Of a stretch of 20,272 nucleotides of DNA, positions 14,477-20,272 are shown piece by piece. Source of the stretch: CAYVAP01 sp964343195 (GTDB lineage Bacteria > Bacteroidota > Bacteroidia > J057). The notes under the pieces are model-generated. The model saw only the letters and a program-made list of their open reading frames with translations, was not told the DNA's origin and did no database searches. The position numbers were made by a program, and so were the translations under genes. Position 1 is the first letter of the stretch. Each line of letters begins with the position of its first letter. The stretch is from positions 1 through 20,272 of the forward strand of contig CAYFIR010000118.1 of assembly GCA_964343195.1 (NCBI GenBank), written 5' to 3'.

Positions 14477-15130
14477 TCAATAAAATACCGCTACCTCCTC
14501 CAGTGGTTTGCGCTTCAGGTCGGGAACCTCAGCATTTTCGGCGGGGTACCCAACGGGCAGGAGGAGAAAGGGCCGCTCGTTGTCGGGGCGGTTGAGGACT
14601 TTGGACAGAAAATTCATGGGGCTGGGCGTATGCGTCAGGGTGACGAGCCCGGCGTGGTGGATGGCCGATATCAGGAAGCCGGTGGCCAGTCCCACGGATT
14701 CGTTGACGTAGTAGTTGTTTTGCTTTTCGCCATCGACCAGGTCGTAGGGCTTGCGAAATACCACGATCAACCAGGGAACGGTTTCCAGAAAGGGCTTTTT
14801 CCAATCGGTGTCGAAGGGCTGCAAATCCTTGAGCCAGCGGTCAGACATGCGTCCGTGGTAGTTGGTGTACTCTTCTTCTTCTGCGGCCTCGCGGATCTTG
14901 CGTTTTACTTCAGGGTCGCTCACCGCACAAAATGTCCAGGGCTGCTTGTGCGCCCCTGAAGGAGCAGTTGAGGCGGTCATGATCAATTGCTCGATCACGG
15001 CTTGGGGTACCGGCTTATCCGAAAACATCCGCAACGAACGCCGTTTTTCCATGAAAGCATGGTGAGCCTGGATCCGCTCCAGCATTTCTTCCGCTGGATA
15101 GGTTTCGACTTGATAAGGGATAAATGCCAT
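14477..15130 (-). CDS. Iodotyrosine-deiodinase-like flavoprotein (nitroreductase superfamily)
   Basis: FMN enzyme of 217 aa in the nitroreductase superfamily, closest to iodotyrosine deiodinase, which removes halogen from mono- and di-iodotyrosine. FMN-binding RRSLRMFSDKPV and PSGAHKQPWTF are present, as is the VTLTHTP segment that faces the flavin. The substrate-lid triad that grips the amino-acid zwitterion in the human enzyme (Glu157, Tyr161, Lys182) is conserved with exact spacing as Glu87, Tyr91 and Lys112, in EEEEYTNYHGRM...DTDWKK. The C-terminus LLPVGYPAENAEVPDLKRKPL also follows the deiodinase. The membrane anchor of animal enzymes is absent. Start ATG at 15130, preceded by a 16-bp promoter-like element. 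It is first of a three-gene minus-strand row with the enoyl reductase and dehydratase, though gaps of 180 and 236 nt leave the operon uncertain. Confidence 0.88.
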   Translation of the reverse strand: MAFIPYQVETYPAEEMLERIQAHHAFMEKRRSLRMFSDKPVPQAVIEQLIMTASTAPSGAHKQPWTFCAVSDPEVKRKIREAAEEEEYTNYHGRMSDRWLKDLQPFDTDWKKPFLETVPWLIVVFRKPYDLVDGEKQNNYYVNESVGLATGFLISAIHHAGLVTLTHTPSPMNFLSKVLNRPDNERPFLLLPVGYPAENAEVPDLKRKPLEEVAVFY

Positions 15131-15163
15131 CTATGATTCGTAGTAGGTTGAGGGATTTCTCCT

Positions 15164-15179
15164 GTCAAATTACACAATC
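15164..15179 (-). promoter_or_regulatory. 16-bp promoter-like element upstream of the deiodinase-like gene
   Basis: On the minus strand it reads GATTGTGTAATTTGAC, identical to 10165-10180 upstream of priA. It ends 33 nt before the ATG. A TTGTCC sequence lies about 20 nt further upstream, a spacing compatible with the Bacteroidota -33 (TTTG) box. Confidence 0.5.
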
Positions 15180-15375
15180 CCACGGGTTGGACAAGCAGGA
15201 GATCAAGCAGCCAATTTAGTTCCCCCATGTCTTTTGGTCAGTCAACTTGGCGACCAGGCAGCAAAACAGTTTCCTCCCCCGTTAGGGAACTTCCAGCGGC
15301 CTGACATTAATTATCAAAGCCATGAGTGATGAAAAATGCCTAACTTTTGGCCCAATTGCTCAGGAAATTCCACAC

Positions 15376-15873
15376 ATGAACATAGCTCATACCCGGTACC
15401 TAATTTTCTTTCTGGCTCTATTTGTATTCGCTGGCTGCAAGCGCGACACCATAGGCCTGGGCCGTATGACGGTCGAAGCATTTGGTGAAACCCATCGGGA
15501 TCTCAGCGATGCACATTTTGAATATATGCATGAAGAAGACCTGGAAGTAATCAACATCCAGGTAGTCAATCCGGAGAAAATCACCTTTGCCCTCAATTTC
15601 ATCGGACAGGGAGAAGGGTCTATCGGCGAAGGCGTTTACAAAGGCGATACCACTGGCCTACCCGTACCCCTCACCTGTAGCGCCGTGATGGTCTATGACG
15701 AAGTCAACAGTTACCAAAGCTACGACGGAACGGCGACCATCTTTAACTTCGACACGATTCGCAGCGAATTTAGCGGAGACTTTCAGATGGAGATGTATAA
15801 CCTCGCCAATCCCAGCGAGCACGTGACGGTTTCAGGTCGCTTTACCGATGTGATCCTGTTGAGTTTTGAGTGA
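15376..15873 (+). CDS. Hypothetical lipoprotein
   Basis: 165-aa protein with a lipoprotein signal peptide: MNIAHTRYLIFFLALFVFAGC, with lipobox VFAGC and lipidated Cys21. The ATG at 15376 is chosen because it places the hydrophobic segment at the N-terminus; an ATG 54 nt upstream is in frame but would bury it. The mature part is acidic, Thr/Ser/Gly-rich and probably all-beta (YKGDTTGLPVPLTC, SYDGTATIFNFDTIRSEFSGDFQMEMYN). The pattern of a small beta-sandwich that ends in VSGRFTDVILLSF is common in Bacteroidota outer-membrane lipoproteins of unknown function. No specific family is recognised. A TTCGTAA heptad array begins a few bases after the stop. Confidence 0.75.
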   Translation: MNIAHTRYLIFFLALFVFAGCKRDTIGLGRMTVEAFGETHRDLSDAHFEYMHEEDLEVINIQVVNPEKITFALNFIGQGEGSIGEGVYKGDTTGLPVPLTCSAVMVYDEVNSYQSYDGTATIFNFDTIRSEFSGDFQMEMYNLANPSEHVTVSGRFTDVILLSFE

Positions 15874-15880
15874 GGTGTCG

Positions 15881-15946
15881 GAGTTGGGAGTTCGTAGTTC
15901 GTAATTCGTAATTCGTAATTCGTAATTCGTAATTCGTAATTCGTAA
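15881..15946 (+). repeat. TTCGTAA heptad tandem array
   Basis: Eight 7-bp units: one TTCGTAG (15891-15897) then seven perfect TTCGTAA (15898-15946). Degenerate units GAGTTGG and GAGTTCG (15881-15894) precede in the same phase. The array starts 8 nt after the lipoprotein stop codon and ends 123 nt before the gluconokinase start. Confidence 0.95.
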
Positions 15947-16008
15947 CTGGGTACTATTCTGGCCAGGAATAGGTTTCAGCATTATTCCTTACACCGAGTA
16001 ACGCCCCT

Positions 16009-16041
16009 ACCCATATTTCCCCTATAAACCCTGTACACCTT
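16009..16041 (+). promoter_or_regulatory. 33-bp element upstream of the gluconokinase gene, shared with fabZ
   Basis: Begins ACCCATATT, has TATAAAC in the middle and ends TACACCTT. It is 28/33 identical to the minus-strand copy at 13203-13235, and all five differences are transitions. It ends 28 nt before the ATG, in a C-rich leader without a Shine-Dalgarno sequence. Confidence 0.45.
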
Positions 16042-16069
16042 ATTCCCCCTCACCTCCCCCTCCTGACCA

Positions 16070-16585
16070 ATGATCAATGCCCCCTCAATAGCCATCATCA
16101 TGGGCGTTTCCGGCGCTGGGAAAACTACCGTGGGTAAAGCCCTCGCGGAGCGATTGGACTGGCTATTTGCCGATGCGGATGATTTTCACCCGGAGGCCAA
16201 TGTGCAAAAAATGGCCGGTGGCCAACCTCTCAATGACCAGGACCGCGCTCCCTGGCTGGCAAAGCTACGCGAAGTAATGGATGAGCATATGGCACAACAA
16301 AAGCCACTCGTCCTAACCTGCTCTGCTCTCAAACGAGCCTACCGAAAGACCCTGGGAAGCGATCGTCCGGAGGTGCTGCTGGTTCACCTTGATGGCACCT
16401 TTGACCTACTGCTCCAGCGCATGCAGGGACGAAAGGACCACTTTATGCCCGCCTCTCAGCTCAAAAACCAATTGGCCACCCTGGAAGTTCCCACTGAGAA
16501 AGAAGCGCTCATTGTCTCCATCGACCAGCCGTTGGATGAAATGATCGATGCCATCGTCCCACATCTAAATGCCTCTGAAGCTTGA
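16070..16585 (+). CDS. gntK: Gluconokinase
   Basis: Cytosolic kinase that phosphorylates gluconate to 6-phosphogluconate; 171 aa, the usual size. The P-loop is GVSGAGKTT (12-20). It is followed by DADDFHPEANVQKMAGGQPLND, the family's substrate-binding block, and CSALKRAYR, then GRKDHFMPASQLKNQLATLE, the lid region. Everything expected is intact. The ATG at 16070 leads straight into the P-loop strand. The stop overlaps the TTG start of the LytTR gene (TTGA), so the two are translationally coupled, an unusual pairing of a sugar kinase with a regulator. No gluconate transporter or dehydratase adjoins. A 33-bp element shared with fabZ lies upstream. Confidence 0.93.
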   Translation: MINAPSIAIIMGVSGAGKTTVGKALAERLDWLFADADDFHPEANVQKMAGGQPLNDQDRAPWLAKLREVMDEHMAQQKPLVLTCSALKRAYRKTLGSDRPEVLLVHLDGTFDLLLQRMQGRKDHFMPASQLKNQLATLEVPTEKEALIVSIDQPLDEMIDAIVPHLNASEA

Positions 16586-17460
16586 ATTTTTCCTGGCTAT
16601 CTCAATCCCATCCAAGGCCCTCAGGCTGGCAGGGGCACCTCCGACAGGCACTGATCGTGAGCCTGATGGTGACCTTCATCCTGAGTTTTTTACAGCCCTT
16701 TGAGTTGGACGAAATACAGGGAACCATGCGTTTCTGGGTTGGGCCAGCCTTTGGCGCCGTTACACTGGCAGTGATGCTGAGCAGCTTTGTGTGGTTTGCG
16801 ATATTTCCCCAATTTTTCACAGAACAAGCCTGGACGCTGGGCAGGGAGTTCCTCTGGACTTCCTACCATTTCCTGGCTATCGCCGCGGGTAACTACCTAC
16901 TGGGACGCACGCTCTTTCCGGGAAGCGGCATTTTTGCGGGTTTTGGGCCTATTCTATTGGTAACCATCGTGGTGGGCCTGCTGCCCTACCTGCTTATCAC
17001 CTACATCAGCCACACCCACCATCTGAAGCGCAACCTCCATTCGGCACTCGCGCTCAATCAGCAATTGCACCCGGCAGAAGAAACAGACACTCATACTCCC
17101 GGCCCGCTGCTGAATTTCACCGATGAAGAAGACCTGCTGCCTCCCATCGCGCTGCATGATTTCCTGTTTATAGAAGCCGAAGGGAATTACCTGAACCTTT
17201 GGGTGCTGCAAAACGGAACGCCTACTGATTACCGCCTTCGAGGTACGCTCAAAGAACAGGAAACCCGCCTCGCTGATCATCCCCAATTGCTGCGTTGCCA
17301 CCGCGCCTACCTAGTCAACCTCGACCAGATCGAGGAAGTCAGCGGCAATTCTGCTGGCTATCGGCTGACCATTCGTCCCGAACTACCCGAGGTTCCCGTC
17401 TCGCGGGGGCAGGTTCCGACCTTCAAAGCTGCGGTGGAGCACCTTCATCCAAGTCTCTGA
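16582..17460 (+). CDS. Membrane-bound LytTR-family transcriptional regulator
   Basis: 292 aa. The N-terminal half has four predicted membrane segments (about 22-37, 52-75, 93-108 and 118-141); after a short linker, the C-terminal half (about 190-285) is a LytTR DNA-binding domain: DFLFIEAEGNYLNLWV, YRLRGTLKEQE, LLRCHRAYLVNLDQIEEVSG, VPVSRGQ. There is no receiver or kinase domain, so the membrane part itself probably senses the signal, an architecture frequent in Bacteroidota. The start is a TTG overlapping the gluconokinase stop by four bases; the next in-frame Met falls inside the first membrane helix, so TTG is well supported. It may control its own operon; the target is not visible. Confidence 0.9.
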   Translation: MNFSWLSQSHPRPSGWQGHLRQALIVSLMVTFILSFLQPFELDEIQGTMRFWVGPAFGAVTLAVMLSSFVWFAIFPQFFTEQAWTLGREFLWTSYHFLAIAAGNYLLGRTLFPGSGIFAGFGPILLVTIVVGLLPYLLITYISHTHHLKRNLHSALALNQQLHPAEETDTHTPGPLLNFTDEEDLLPPIALHDFLFIEAEGNYLNLWVLQNGTPTDYRLRGTLKEQETRLADHPQLLRCHRAYLVNLDQIEEVSGNSAGYRLTIRPELPEVPVSRGQVPTFKAAVEHLHPSL

Positions 17461-17554
17461 GTATCAGGCTTTGCATTTCGTCCCAGAGCCTTGCTTTCTG
17501 TCCCAGTCGGTTGAAATGACCGCCTGGGGCGTTGCTATTTGCAGGGGTCGATTT

Positions 17555-17603
17555 GAGAAGCGAGAGGCGAGAGGCGAGAAGCGAGAAGCGAGAAGCGAGA
17601 AGC
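17555..17603 (+). repeat. GAGAAGC heptad tandem array
   Basis: Seven contiguous 7-bp units: GAGAAGC, two GAGAGGC, then four GAGAAGC, followed by a partial unit GAACAAA. It lies in the gap between the LytTR gene and the outer-membrane protein gene. A decayed relative in the same orientation to its flanking genes is at 14384-14418. Confidence 0.95.
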
Positions 17604-17679
17604 GAACAAAATGTACTGACTGCTTCTCCATTCAAAAAATCAACAAATCCGGAAATCAACCAATTCAACTACTCCCACG

Positions 17680-18975
17680 ATGCAGCAACTTAGACTTTCC
17701 CTACTCACAACCATTCTCTTTCTGTTTGGGCAAATGGCCCTGGCTCAGGTGTACGTCGACGGCGGCAATACCCGGCACCGCTTTGCTCAGATGACGGTCG
17801 GAGCAGAGATGCTCTACGTTCCCGAAGGTGGCTCAGCGCAGTTCCTGCAGGATGACGAATTGCAAATGACCGATTTTCCTGCGCGCATACAGCCGCGCCT
17901 GAGCATTGGCGGCACCCACTTTTGGGGCCATGCCGAATTTTACGTGGCCTTTGACCTGCCCAATCTCGCGGATACCGAGGTCGCCCCCGGCACCGATATT
18001 TTCACCAGCACCGGGGTCGAAACAGCTTTCAAATACTACCCCTGGCGTTTGGAAAAAGGCAAAGTCCGTCCCTTTGTGGGCAGTGGAATGGCCGTTCCTG
18101 GGGTAAGAATCAGCCAGGGGGATCAGCGAGGTCGTTATGCCAACCAGACCATCGTGCCCATTACTGCTGGCCTCACCTACCAAACCGGAAAACTCCTCTG
18201 GGAAGTCGGTGGACGCTACCGCACCGGTTCCAATACCGATTATTTTCTCAGCCGCACACAGTCCACTACGCTGGAACCCTCACGCTGGAGCGCATTCGCA
18301 GGGGTACGCTTCCAGTTTGAGACGACGCTGTCGGCAGAGGCTCCCTATCAGGATGGCCGCACCGACGCCATCGTAGAGAAACTGGGCGAAATGGGCAAAC
18401 TCAGTGGCTTTTCTGTCGCAGTAGGGCCTTCTTCCTCCTTCAATATCATGGGCAAAAAAGGTACTTACAACGAAGGCGAGCGGGAGTTTTTGGGTAGTCA
18501 GCCGGGCAGTGGGGTGTTTGTAGAATTTGGCCTTGGCTACTACTACCAGCCCTGGGACGCCCACGCCAATTTCTCATATCGAAACTACAGCAGTGGCATT
18601 GGAGCCTATGACTACAGACAGCAGGTGAAACGTCGCGCCTTCACGCTGGAAGCCTACAAGTTTCTGGGCGACTATCACGGATTCGTACCCTTCGTAGGAC
18701 CCGCAATTAGCTATGATCGATGGAGTCTCGCCGAGGCTGATGGCAATACATTGGTCAATTCTCAGGCAGACAACCATGTGCTGCCCGGTCTGACCTTCGG
18801 CTGGGACATCCGCCCCGACAAGGCCCAGTGGTTTATCCTGCGCACCAATCTCCGCTACTTCCCCTTCCAGATGGATACCCCCGGCGACACCCGACTGGCC
18901 CTGAATCAGCTTGAGTTCAACTTCATTCAACTGGTTATTTATCCAGGGCGCTGGCGAGCTTTAAGGTCCCTATGA
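17680..18975 (+). CDS. Outer-membrane beta-barrel protein with internal duplication
   Basis: 431 aa with signal peptide MQQLRLSLLTTILFLFGQMALAQ (cleavage after about residue 22). The rest is alternating-pattern beta strand with many aromatic girdle residues (FYVAF, YYYQPW, LRYFPF). The two halves look homologous: VETAFKYYPWRLEKGKVRPFVGSG (first half) parallels LEAYKFLGDYHGFVPFVGPA (second), and VPITAGLTYQTGKLLWEVGGRY parallels VLPGLTFGWDIRPDKAQWF. This suggests two related barrel units or one barrel grown by duplication. No exact family is recognised; a porin-like or structural outer-membrane role is inferred. ATG at 17680, 219 nt after the LytTR gene with a heptad array between. Confidence 0.8.
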   Translation: MQQLRLSLLTTILFLFGQMALAQVYVDGGNTRHRFAQMTVGAEMLYVPEGGSAQFLQDDELQMTDFPARIQPRLSIGGTHFWGHAEFYVAFDLPNLADTEVAPGTDIFTSTGVETAFKYYPWRLEKGKVRPFVGSGMAVPGVRISQGDQRGRYANQTIVPITAGLTYQTGKLLWEVGGRYRTGSNTDYFLSRTQSTTLEPSRWSAFAGVRFQFETTLSAEAPYQDGRTDAIVEKLGEMGKLSGFSVAVGPSSSFNIMGKKGTYNEGEREFLGSQPGSGVFVEFGLGYYYQPWDAHANFSYRNYSSGIGAYDYRQQVKRRAFTLEAYKFLGDYHGFVPFVGPAISYDRWSLAEADGNTLVNSQADNHVLPGLTFGWDIRPDKAQWFILRTNLRYFPFQMDTPGDTRLALNQLEFNFIQLVIYPGRWRALRSL

Positions 18976-19320
18976 TTTAACCGCTAAGGCCGCAAAGAAG
19001 TGCGCGAAGGTGGGACTTAACTACCCTGTCGTGGTCGTGCTCCTGCCCATATACACCTTATCAAACCAATGCACCCTAAGTAGGAATCCCAAAATAACTA
19101 TAAGAGAGAGGTATGGAGGAAATGGAGGCGTTGCCCTAAGCCTTGTGCTGTCGAAGATCCCGATCATGGATACCGCATAGCAGTGGAATCGGGGAGCGAA
19201 GTCGAAGTAGTAGCCGAAGGGTATGAAGGCTTTAAGCAGCGATTTGCCTCCATATCCTCATATACTGCATACCTATTTAATCCTGTTCAACTACTTATAA
19301 ACCTCCCAAACCCCATCCCC
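18961..19320 (+). other. Intergenic region with imperfect repeats downstream of the barrel gene
   Basis: No gene is supported in about 345 nt. TTAAGGTCCC (18961-18970, overlapping the barrel gene's end) and GGGACTTAA (19012-19020) form an imperfect inverted repeat around three loose copies of CGCNAAGR (18982, 18991, 19003). CCCATATACACCTTA at 19046-19060 resembles the two ends of the 33-bp element found before fabZ and gluconokinase. A REP-like GAGCGAAGTCGAAG is at 19194-19207. Confidence 0.4.
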
Positions 19321-19965
19321 ATGACAATTTTCAACATTCTCCTCGGACTACACATATCAGCAGGCTTCGCGGCACTTGTCCTGGGCCTTATTCCCATGCT
19401 GGGCAAAAAGGGCGGTCGCACCCATCGCCAAACGGGCCGCGGTTACGTCATCGCCATGACGCTGGTGTTCATCACAGCTGTCTGGATGTCTTTACTCAAG
19501 CAAAACTGGTTTTTGCTGTCCATCGGAGTGTTCAGCTACTACCTGACCTTCACGGGCTTTCGGGCTATCAGGCGTAAGGAAAGCCGCAGCCTCATAGATT
19601 TGCTCGCAGCCTCCCTGGCTGGCCTTGTAACCATGAGCATGGCTGGAACTGGCGCTTATCTCATCTGGGGTCAGGGCAGCGGGCAGGGCTGGGTATTGCT
19701 TATTTTGGGAAGTTTGGGTGGACTATTTGCCCTGCGAGACCTGGCAAAAGAGATTCAGCGATCAGTCTCCCTCGACTCCACCCAAAAAATCCGTTACCAC
19801 ATCATCCGTATGGGTGGCAGCTACATCGCGACATTCTCGGCCTTTGCCGTTACCAACTTCGAATTTCTCCCTCCATTGGTAAACTGGCTGCTGCCAACGG
19901 CCGTTGGATCGATCCTGATTGCGAATGCCACCCGAAGCTGGCAAAAGCGAATGCAGCGGGGCTGA
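19321..19965 (+). CDS. DUF2306-like multi-pass membrane protein
   Basis: 214-aa polytopic inner-membrane protein with about seven hydrophobic segments (roughly 5-25, 42-58, 63-80, 95-115, 123-138, 165-180, 187-203). Features of the DUF2306 group are a His in the first helix (LLGLHISAGFAALV, His11), the basic loop KKGGRTHRQTGRGY (28-42) with His35, and RYHIIRMGGSYIATFSAF (158-175) with His160. Conserved membrane histidines in this group suggest metal or haem binding, but no function is established. The frame is open back to a GTG at 19183; the ATG at 19321 is chosen because it starts the first membrane helix and follows a C-rich leader like those of other genes here. Confidence 0.75.
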   Translation: MTIFNILLGLHISAGFAALVLGLIPMLGKKGGRTHRQTGRGYVIAMTLVFITAVWMSLLKQNWFLLSIGVFSYYLTFTGFRAIRRKESRSLIDLLAASLAGLVTMSMAGTGAYLIWGQGSGQGWVLLILGSLGGLFALRDLAKEIQRSVSLDSTQKIRYHIIRMGGSYIATFSAFAVTNFEFLPPLVNWLLPTAVGSILIANATRSWQKRMQRG

Positions 19966-20109
19966 GATTAATAGGTTTTCAGACACCTACCCGACAAATT
20001 CTACTAGCCATGCTACTCGGGACTTCGTAAGAACAAAATGCTGCGCTGAACTTCGTGGTTGTGTGTTGAAGCAAACCCGGAAACCATCAATATCTTATAC
20101 TTCCATTCC

Positions 20110-20272
20110 ATGAAACATCTGACTTTTCTATTGCTGCCGGGCCTGGTTGCAGCCTCTGTGGGCTTTTCATCCTGCTCAGGTTGATAGCGTCTCGGCTTGT
20201 GATAGCCTGGAGGCTAATTTTACCTGCTTTTCTGCGTAGATTGGCAAAAATGCCGGAATTATGCTGAAAGTT
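20110..20272 (+). pseudogene. Broken 5' end of a secreted-protein gene
   Basis: ATG at 20110 opens a clear signal sequence (MKHLTFLLLPGLVAASVGF), but the frame stops 24 codons in, with a second stop next. Removing one T from the TTTT run at 20164-20167 gives a plausible continuation (FHPAQ, then VDSVSACDSLEANFTCF) with a typical ...PAQ cleavage site, until another stop (TAG) about 20 codons on. This suggests frameshift decay or sequencing error. As written, the first frame could also encode a tiny lipoprotein ending FSSCSG. The window ends before this can be settled. Confidence 0.35.

Noticed and set aside
15881..15946. CRISPR-like array
   Set aside because: Units are 7 bp and directly contiguous, with no spacers, and no cas gene is present.
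19183..19320. 46-residue N-terminal extension of the DUF2306-like protein
   Set aside because: It would translate REP-like repeat DNA, and the ATG at 19321 fits the first membrane helix.

Overview
The window looks like a chromosomal segment of a Bacteroidota bacterium, most likely of the Saprospiria (Lewinella/Haliscomenobacter-like). The basis is indirect. Leaders are C-rich and lack Shine-Dalgarno sequences. The neighbourhood combines a class II ribonucleotide reductase, PBP1C, a membrane-bound LytTR regulator and short exported proteins. One gene is closely related to iodotyrosine deiodinase, a family known from Haliscomenobacter. The taxonomic call is inference; there is no rRNA or marker operon here. 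No transposase, integrase, phage gene, tRNA or CRISPR array was found.

Layout. 215-1655 (+): a HAD phosphatase and an AT-richer secreted protein of unknown function. 1843-3068 (-): a RimK-like ATP-grasp ligase followed 29 nt later by a small exported ORF. 3441-6011 (+): the B12-dependent ribonucleotide reductase nrdJ, ending in a strong UUCG-loop terminator. 6280-8694 (-): penicillin-binding protein 1C. 8841-10058 (-): a saccharopine-dehydrogenase-like oxidoreductase, divergent from priA (10207-12663, +), the replication-restart helicase. 12762-15130 (-): FabZ-like dehydratase, FabL-like enoyl reductase and iodotyrosine-deiodinase-like flavoprotein, a possible acyl/redox transcription group read from the flavoprotein towards fabZ. 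15376-18975 (+): lipoprotein, gluconokinase translationally coupled to a membrane LytTR regulator, and a two-part outer-membrane barrel. 19321-19965 (+): a DUF2306-like membrane protein. 20110-end: the start of an apparently broken secreted-protein gene.

The genes are mostly ordinary housekeeping or accessory genes and do not form one pathway. The unusual part is the DNA between them. At least seven intergenic loci carry exact or degenerate tandem repeats with a 7-bp period (units TTCGTAA, GAGAAGC, AACTTTG, TGATCAG and relatives), several starting at or inside a stop codon. Three of them sit beside clusters of small perfect hairpins. In addition, a 16-bp identical element precedes priA and the deiodinase-like gene, and a 33-bp element (28/33 identical, all differences transitions) precedes fabZ and the gluconokinase gene. 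These are candidate shared promoters or operators.
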